In this document: in pieces, positions 52,125 to 61,100 of the stretch | Layout: the number at the start of each line of letters is the position of its first letter | Numbering within the stretch: position 1 is the stretch's first letter | From: Delphinus delphis | Lineage: Eukaryota; Chordata; Mammalia; Artiodactyla; Delphinidae | NCBI RefSeq assembly: GCF_949987515.2 | Contig: NC_082696.1 | Location: forward strand, 32,468,431-32,532,430 | Length of the DNA stretch: 64,000 nucleotides | Reading direction: 5' to 3' | Notes under the pieces: model-generated | Told to the model about the DNA's origin: nothing | Database searches by the model: none | What the model saw: only the letters and a program-made list of their open reading frames with translations | Position numbers and translations under genes: made by a program

Positions 52125-55100
52125 TCTATCTAGAGAGATTCATCTTAAAGAATTGAGTTCTGTAGTTGTGGGACCTGGCAAGTCTGAATTATGTAAAGCA
52201 GGCCAGCAGGCTGGAAACACGGGCAAGGGTTAATGTTTCAGTGTCGAGTCCAGAACCTGCAGGCTGGAAACTCCTGTAGGGTTTCTGTGTTACAGTCTTG
52301 AGGCAGAATTGCTTCTACTTTGGGGAACCTCAGTCTGTGTTCTTACAGCCTTCAGCTGACTGGGTGAGGCCCACCCATGTTATGGAAAGTAGTTTGCTTT
52401 ACTCAAAGTCTACTGATTAAATGTTAATCACATCTAAAAATACCTTCACAGCAACATCTAGACTGGTGTTTGACTGGTATTTGACAACTGGGCACTGTAG
52501 CCCAGCCAAGTTGACACATCAGATTCACTATCACATCAGCAAAGAGTAAGCTTTGGTCTTAACAGAAGTCAATGTTGCCTCCTGATCAGGCCCAGGATTG
52601 CATCCAGCCCCTTATCACTTTCTCTTGAAATTGTTTTCGTATTTATTTATTTAGTTAGTTAGTTATTTTACATTTCTGGTCACTTCAACATTCTGGAGAC
52701 TCAGACTGCCCACCAGTTTGAAGTCATTAGATAAGAGCCTTAAAGGTTTTTGGTTCCTATAAAAAATAAAAGGGAACATACAGAGTTGTCTATTAGATAA
52801 CACTCATCTGTTTGCATTCCCTCTGAATTATAAGCAAAAAATCAGTGATTTATCATGAAAAATATTTTTTGATTTATCAGCTGACAACTCATTTAGGTAT
52901 TCTGTTAATTTTGTAGAAAGGAAAGAATTGGAAACCACTGATTGGCAAACATTCTTATTACCATTCTTTAGAGGATTACATTTTCTCCGTTATTGAGAAA
53001 TATACTTCAAAAGGGCTTTAACAAAGCTTATCTAATATCTGTAAATTGTATCTGTTCCTTTTTTTCCCTACTTAGAGGCACATTGTTTAAACCATATTCT
53101 CAGAAAGGGTTGGGGAAATAGAAATATTGTTAATTTTTATCTATGGCAAAATTCTGCCAAATTAGCAAATCCTATTTTCACCATCAAACTAATCAGCCAA
53201 ACCAAAGATACTTTGTATCAAAAACGTCTGACTTCATATTCAATTCATTAGTTCATAAATTCATATAAGTGTGTATTATCTATTTGGGGAAAGCCTGTGA
53301 ACATTACTGATAAATTTTACACTGTATCTTATAAGATAAATTACTAACAGCAGCATGATTAAAATATATAGATCATTATAGTTATTCTCCATTTTGAAGT
53401 CTTGAAAATAAAAGGAAAGCTGTAAAGCATTATTTATATTTTAACAATGACAATATAATGTGGTAGCAAAAAATATGTTATTTTCAAAGTGAGAAATGTG
53501 GGAAAACACCTGACATTCCTTCAATGTATATATATATCTGTATCTATTGAATGCTGGTATTCAGCATTAGAGAATAATAAAAAGAATTCAAATATAAGAA
53601 TGCAGAAAGTACTCTCATTCAGTTATTTAGAAATCATCAAATTTTCCTGTGTATTTAATAAAAGCAAAATTTATATACTGCTAAAAACTAATTTGGTCCA
53701 GCTACTAGCTAGCATACAATTTTATTTTTTGTTAATAGAACATTTTAAACATTTTATAAGATGAATTAAAACAAAAATTACATGTACATTGAATAAATGT
53801 TGCTTGGTATTTTTTGATAAATTTGGTTTTAACTACTTTATTAAATAATGCTCATCTAATCTAAAATAATTCATGTAAAGATTTTTGCTGTGGGTTTTTA
53901 TCCAGTGTAACTTGAAAAATGTCTTAGAAGTCATTCCAATTGAATATTTTAAAATCGTGTACTGCTTTGGTCAAAGATGCTTCTTTTTTCAGTTAATAAT
54001 CTTTGGAAGAATTTTGAGACTACTCTTTGCTTTATTCTTACCTGACTCCCTTAAGATCAGTGCATTCTTTGGCCATAATCCAGGGGTAGGAGAGGTGGGG
54101 TCATTAAAGAAAAATTGCCCTGTCTTCCAGTGCCTACATGCTCTAAGAGCCTTGGTAAATCATTAAAGGAGGTTTCCCTGAAAAAAAAAAAAAAAATTAA
54201 AATTTTACATTATTTTAGCACTCTGGAAAATTTTATGCCTTAGAATATGCAGAGTATTATAGTAAGTTTGGGGCTGAGTGAAGAGTAGGTTTGTCTTTCT
54301 GAAGAAGGCAGTTGTGAAAGGAGGGGAATGGGTGGTAGGAGGGAAAACCTATATGATGCTAGGAAATGCTATATTTAAACTGAGGACAAAGAAATTATTT
54401 CTTTAAAATAGCAGAGCGCCCCCTAAAAAGCCTTTGTGTACTGCCCAGGGAATGCACATTCCAGTTGGAAGTCTGCCAAGAAAATGACCACTTCTTTTAT
54501 TATCTTCCTGGCGTCCAGTGTTATGTCATTGTAATTTCTCCATTTGCCTCTTCTTGTGTGTTTCTGCTTTATTTTAAAACAAACAAACAAACAACCTTTG
54601 TTATTTTAATGGGGTTCTGGAGATAGAGAGATCTGTATGTATTCATCAGGCATTGGCTATGATTTAGAAGCCCTATACAAGAACTGTTTTTTTAATTTAA
54701 GTTTACCACCAAAAGCTTAAAGCTTAAAAAGGAATATTTGCAAGCATTTTTTTCCTTCATGTCATAAATAATTCTTTCTTTGAACAGACTAAAAAAGGGA
54801 TGTAAATATGCAAATACTAGAATTTCATAAGATTTATTTGATGGCAGAATGTGTTTCTGAAAAAGCAGAAGAAATGCATGGTCTTAGTTGCTTTGAAGCA
54901 ATGAACGTGGGTCAGTGTCTGTTTGGGATAGCACAGCTGTTGTGTGAAATTATACACTTTTCTTCCAAAGGACCCAACTTTTTCTAAATTACGATTAAAG
55001 TGTTGGGATGCATTGGCTTAAAGGATGGGTAGTGGTAGTGCAATAGCATTCAAAACTTGGTGAAATCCAGTTTACACGTCACTGTAATCAGTTTTCCTTT

Positions 55101-58100
55101 ATTTATATATGAAATAGATGTTAAATTTGGGATTGTACCTGTTAAGAATGCCAAACTCAGAACGTTCTTCTGTTTATACACAGCTGATTTCTCGCATTGA
55201 AGAGGGAGGTTTGGAAACAGAAGGCCTCTTAAGGATACCTGGAGCTGCTGTTCGAATCAAGGTAATTTCTTGGTTCTAGTCATCTAAAACTTGTTTATTT
55301 AATTATATTTTTTTAGAAGACAAAATAGACCAAAAACCTCTTAACATTCAGTTTATATTTAGTTTTTCTACAGGCTCTTCTGATTTTTGATTTTTTTTTT
55401 CAAAATCACCCTATTACCTGTAATATTACTGTGATGAATAAAGAGACAAATGATTTTAATCTCTCTACTGTGCAGACGTAAAATAGGAACGAAAGTAAAC
55501 AAGCAAAAGACAAGGGTAGGGCTTCCCTGGTGGCGCAGTGGTTGAGAGTCCGCCTGCCGATGCAGGGGACACGGGTTCGTGCCCCGGTCTGGGAGGATCC
55601 CACATGCCGCGGAGCGGCTGGGCCCGTGAGCTGTGGCCGCTGAGCCTGCGCGTCCGGAGCCTGTGCTCCACAACGGGAGAGGCCACAGCAGTGAGAGGCC
55701 CGTGTACCGCAAAAAAAAAAAAAAAAAAAAAAAAAGACAAGGGTAGTTCTGTCCTTCTGATGAAAAGAGAGCATGGTGAGTCAAAATATTAAGAGCGGGT
55801 TGGTGACAGGTTTAGTCAGCGTGAGTAACAGCAAAAAATGAGTTGTTGTTATTGTTTTTTTTTAAGGGCAGGATGATACACTCCACCAGGTGAGCAGAGT
55901 AGGAGACTTGACATTAGTTCCCCCACATTATCAGTCTTAGTGAACTGGCAAAATGACACTGTCTAAACCACTCTCCTGACTGCTGCAGTTCTTTGGCTCA
56001 CTGGGTCCAAGGGTAGCCTGAGTCCGGCTTGTGAAAGAGGCAAGGGGATTCCCAGCCTTCCCAGTTGGAGTCCCCTATCTCCCTCCCCTGCTTTCTTTTC
56101 TCTCAAGATGACATTTCCTTCCCACTGTCCATGGATGCTGTGTACCTTCCTCCTTTCTCTGCTCCCCAACTCCTGTGCTAGGGAATAAAGTATCCAATGA
56201 ATGCATGGTACAAGTAGAATTACCCTACAGATGATGCATACTTTGTACGCCTCCACAGGGTTTTGCAGTGTACAGGGGCCGCATACTTGGAATTGTAGCT
56301 CTATCTGGAAAATGTATCCAGGGAAAATTTGTGGTTAGCAGTCATTAACAACCTCCTTTATCCTTATCCTCCAAATTCAGCTCCAGCTCTAAAAAGGTAA
56401 CACTTATTGCTGCCCACATCCCATATTTCCTCGTCCTGAATTTGTAAATCCAAGAAAAAATAGGATGGGGGAAGAGATGTTCTCTGTTGGTTTCCTGAAG
56501 ATATATTGTGTATGACATCTTTAGAGCTGGATCGGGAAGAAATGACTCTTGGTGGTTGTACACTCTCCTCGCCTGTGACTGTGGCTGTGATGCGTCCAGG
56601 ACTGGATTACTGTTCATAGGTTCCACAGTTTGCATCACCTGCTGATTTCAATAAGCTTCCTCAATTTAGGCGGACAGTTTCAGCCTACTTGCCTCTTACT
56701 ACATAGTGATCTCAGTTTAATAGGATTTGAGTAACCTGATATATACCCTGCTCACAAATGTCATTCAGCTTGTGTCCCCTGGATCTACTGTCTGGTGCAC
56801 AGAGGTCCCTGAAACTGTTTTGGTGCTCTTGTAAGTTTGATACGTGGCCACTGTCTCACTTCATTTGCTGATACCTGCGGCAGTTTCACCACCAGTCCAT
56901 CAGGGACATTGTGTGTGATTGGGAGACGAGTTCTGTTGAGAAGTACATTCTCTTACAGAGCAAGAGTCCCTCAGAAACCAGTAACGTGACTTCATACTAC
57001 CCATCTCAGCAAGAATACCGCCTCTCAGGTCACTGTTCACGGCCCACATTAGCAGAATGTGATGGCCAACCCACAAGAGTCATAATCACGTTTACTTTGC
57101 CATACAAGAGTGGATATAATGCGGATTTTACATTTTGACCAGTTAGCTGGCAGAGGGATGAGTTCAACTATATGTACTTTCTTAGAAGGTCAATTAAGTG
57201 GATTCATCTGGCTCAACTCTTCAACACAGCCTCTTGTCACAGACTGAATGATGCCGCAGCTGGTCTGTTATAAATAATTTAAAGATAATGTGCAAAATTT
57301 TGGGTTGTCTTTCCTCTCCCCTCCCCACCACATTTCTTGGACTCTCCTGCCTCCCTCCCCCTCTCCCCTCCACCTCTGTCCTCCTGTCCTTCCCCTTCCC
57401 TTCTCTTTCCTCTTTTCCCTCTCCTTCCTTCTCTCTCCCCATTTCCCCTGCTCCCTCTTCTTCAGGCCTTCTCTCCTTTCCTTTCTTCCTTTCCTCCCTC
57501 CCCCTGCACCTTCTTGCATCCCTTTCTCCTTCCACCTTTCTTTCTCCTACCCCCAATTTCTGGGTTCACTTTCTTTTTTTTGCGGTACGCGGGCCTCTCA
57601 CTGCTGTGGCCTCTCCCGTTGCGGAGCACAGGCTCCGGACGCGCAGGCTCAGCGGCCATGGCTCACGGGCCCAGCCGCTCCGCGGCATGTAGGATCTTCC
57701 CAGACTGGGGCACGAACCTGTGTCCCCTGCATCGGCAGGCGGACTCTCAACCACTGTGCCACCAGGGAAGCCCCTGGGTTCACCTTTTGTATTTCACCAA
57801 TTACAAAAGTAATTGGGGTAGAGGATGGAATTGTGTTGGGAAGGGAAAGCGTAATAAATTTACCTCACAGGAAAAACAAAGAATGTTCCTTGGGAGAACA
57901 GTTTCAAATATTAGAAGGAAGTGACAGAAACTTGGAAGGACTTCTAACGTAATAGGATTTATGCCACAGTGAAAAAGCATATAGAAGGTAGTAATTACGA
58001 AACGAAATTGATTTATTATTAATAATTTGGCAAATTTTGTAGCGTCCCTGAGGTAAATGAACTATAGGTATTTCTAATTCTGCAAGGACTCCAGCTGCTT

Positions 58101-61100
58101 TTGGCAGCTGGCAGCAGCATGGCTGGGTCACTGACAGCCTGTGCATTTCAGACAGGTATACTGATGTATTTTCATGCCTCATTTGCTATAGAATTTGGTT
58201 TTCCATTTCCCAGAGGTGACTAATCAGAGGTGGCCTTCTGCTTTAGGTCCAGAGATTGATTATGTATTTTGTTACGTAACGTACTTCTAACTAATTTAAA
58301 ACATAGGCTTGTTTTCTTAATGATGTTTTAAAAGTTGGTGAAGGGCTTCCCTGGTGGCGCAGTGGTTGAGAGTCCGCCTGCCGATGCAGGGGACGCGGGT
58401 TCGTGCCCCGGTCCGGGAAGATCCCACATGCCGCGGAGCGGCTGGGCCCGTGAGCCATGGCCGCTGAGCTTGCGCGTCCGGAGCTTGTGCTCCACAACGG
58501 GAGAGGCCACAGCAGTGAGAGGCCCGCATACTGCAAAAAAAAAAAAAAAAAAAGTTGGTGAAAAATTATAGTATCTAAGTAAAGCCCCCAAATGTAAAGG
58601 CTGTTTTAACTAATATTTTAATTCAGTCTTTACTGCTTAAGGTTTGGTGCATGTCCAGGAACATGTGTAAAGTTTCAGAATTTTGGGCCTTAGGTATCAT
58701 TTTCATTGGTGAAGTACACTTGGGGTGGGAGGAGGAGTATTTTTCTGAGTAATAGAGAAGTGTTGGCCTTTAGTATTTTCAAATGTCTTTTCAAAAGAGT
58801 AGAATCTCTTATAAAGTGGGAAGTATATCAGTCTCAGAAGGAAAAAAAAAACACATGCACTTACTGGTAGTTTTTTTTTCTCTCTCTCTTCTGCCTTTCA
58901 GAATCTTTGCCAAGAACTGGAAGCAAAGTTTTATGAAGGGACTTTTAATTGGGAAAGTGTTAAGCAGCATGATGCCGCCAGCCTGCTGAAGCTCTTCATC
59001 CGGGAGCTGCCCCAGCCACTGCTCAGTGTAGAATATCTCAAAGCCTTTCAGGCTGTCCAGAGTAAGTGCCATCCCTGTTTGAAGCAGTCCTTGTGCTGGT
59101 GCCATCCATATTAATTGCTTTAGTGATACTTTGCGTCGCAAAGATAAATTTGGATAGACGTATTTACTCACTGATGTCAGCGAGTACTCAAATGCCACGT
59201 GATGTTTTCCTTTTCTTTTATAAATATACATCTCTGAGTAAATAGATGACAGAATGTTCTCTTTGGGTACGGATTAATTGCATGCCCTTTAAGCAATACA
59301 ATATACATATTTTCATGTTAAAACCTGGAAACTTCACACTTCTTTTTTAATAGAATGAATCCCGTAAGCTCTGTGATACATTTTTCTTTCCAAGTGTTAA
59401 AAGCAACACTTACTGGAGAAGCTGTGGATTAACAGTTATCATAAAAGCACAAGGAGATACGGCAGAGTCTGTGATTATTTCCTGAAAAATTAACTTCTGA
59501 AATTGTCATGCAGAAACATGGAACAAATCATTTGGCTGCCTCATTGGTCAGGGGGCAACAAATTTCTCATGTCTTTACATTCTGTGGCCTTAGGCAAGCT
59601 CCAAATTAATGTCTCGAGTAGTTCTCAATTCCTTTCCAGTGAACAGAGAGAACTGATGAGGTTCTTGTACTGTCATAATTATACCTTTTAGTCAGAGAGA
59701 CCATCAAAAAAGGAAAAGTGCTGTCACCACATTCTAGTGACCAAACCATACTTTAAGTTCCAAATTGGAACACTTTTGAGAGTAAAAGGGAGGCACTATT
59801 AATGATTAGGCTGAACTAAAGTGTCATCCAGAACTGTTCCAGGCTATTCTTTTATTTTTTATTGAGGTATAATTGACATACAATATTATATTAGTTTCAT
59901 ATGTACAATGTAATGATTCGATATTTGTATATATTGCAAAATGATCATCATAATATGTCTACTTAACATCTGTCACCATACATAATTACAGAAACATTTT
60001 TGCTTGTGATGAGAACTTTTAAGATCTACTCTTAGTAACTTTCAAATATGCAATATAGTGTTATTAACTATAGTTGCCATGCTGTACATTATTTCCCCAG
60101 GACTTATTTATTTTATAACTGGAAGTTTGTACCTTTTTTTTTTTTTTTTTTGCGGTATGCGGGCCTCTCACTGCTGTGGCCTCTCCCATTGCGGAGCACA
60201 GGCTCCGGACACGCAGGCTCAGCGGCCATGGCTCATGGACCCAGCCGCTCCGTGGCATGTGGGATCTTCCCAGACCGGGGCACGAACCCGTGTCCCCTGC
60301 ATCGGCAGGCGGACTCTCAACCACTGCGCCACCAGGGAAACCCGGAAGTTTGTACCTTTTGACTCCCTTCACCCATTTCCCCCCGATCCCCACTACCTAT
60401 GGTGATTCAGGTTGTTCCACCAATCTGTTCTCTGTATCTATGAGCTGTTCTGTTTTTGTCTTTGTTTTTGTTTTAGATTCCACATATAAGTGAGATCATT
60501 GGGTATTTGTCTTTCTCCATCTTATTTCACTTAGCATAATCCACTCAAGTTTCATCCATGTTGTTGCAGATGGCAAGATTTCATTTTTTTTAAATGGCTG
60601 AATGTTATTCCATTATGTTCCAGGCTATTCTTAAAGCATGTCTTATTGAGATGTTTCCCATGGGTTATCTCATATCATAGCATTTATTCAGAATTTTTAG
60701 GGAAACATGACTGAAATCATCTGTTTAAAATATTTTTTTTAATGGTTAAGTTGTGCTATTTTGCATGTATATTCCTTGGATGTGGATCAAAGGACCAAAT
60801 TTATACCTGAAAAACAAATGCCAGAATAATTGCAGATATCCATGAGTATTACCTAATGGGGTAAGGGCTACTGAAAATAAGACGTATCAATGAAAATAAT
60901 GTACCTCTTCAACTCTTCCATTGCTGGATGGTCTTCTAGTTCATTCCACAAACATTTATTGAACACCTGTTGTGTTCTAGGCTCTGTTTTACATATTCCT
61001 GCTGGAATTGATGGACTCTTACCATGTACACCACGTAATTTGTTAACTCACCATTATACCAAACAAACTTCACTGTTGCGGGTCCACCCTGACACCATAT

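Larger units (their letters stand above)
50922..55183 (+). other. ARHGAP18: ARHGAP18 intron 7 (phase 0)
   Basis: This 4.3-kb intron holds an unassigned interspersed repeat with an internal tetranucleotide array (about 52030-52535) and an A-run at about 54181-54196. Nothing else recognisable is seen; 52620-54180 is strikingly AT-rich. Confidence 0.85.
55262..58901 (+). other. ARHGAP18: ARHGAP18 intron 8 (phase 0)
   Basis: This 3.6-kb intron carries three short-form SINEs (55520-55731, 57574-57773, 58343-58549) and a 260-bp pyrimidine tract (57300-57560). No repeat was recognised in 55800-57290. Confidence 0.85.

Noticed and set aside
55368..55784. Overlapping open frames with Gly/Pro/Arg-rich products
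   Set aside because: They are SINE sequence. The same peptides recur at every short-form SINE in the window.
57290..57952. Long open frame of about 220 codons
   Set aside because: It is made of the pyrimidine tract (Pro/Ser/Leu repeats) and a SINE read in one frame; no start context, exon structure or family supports it.
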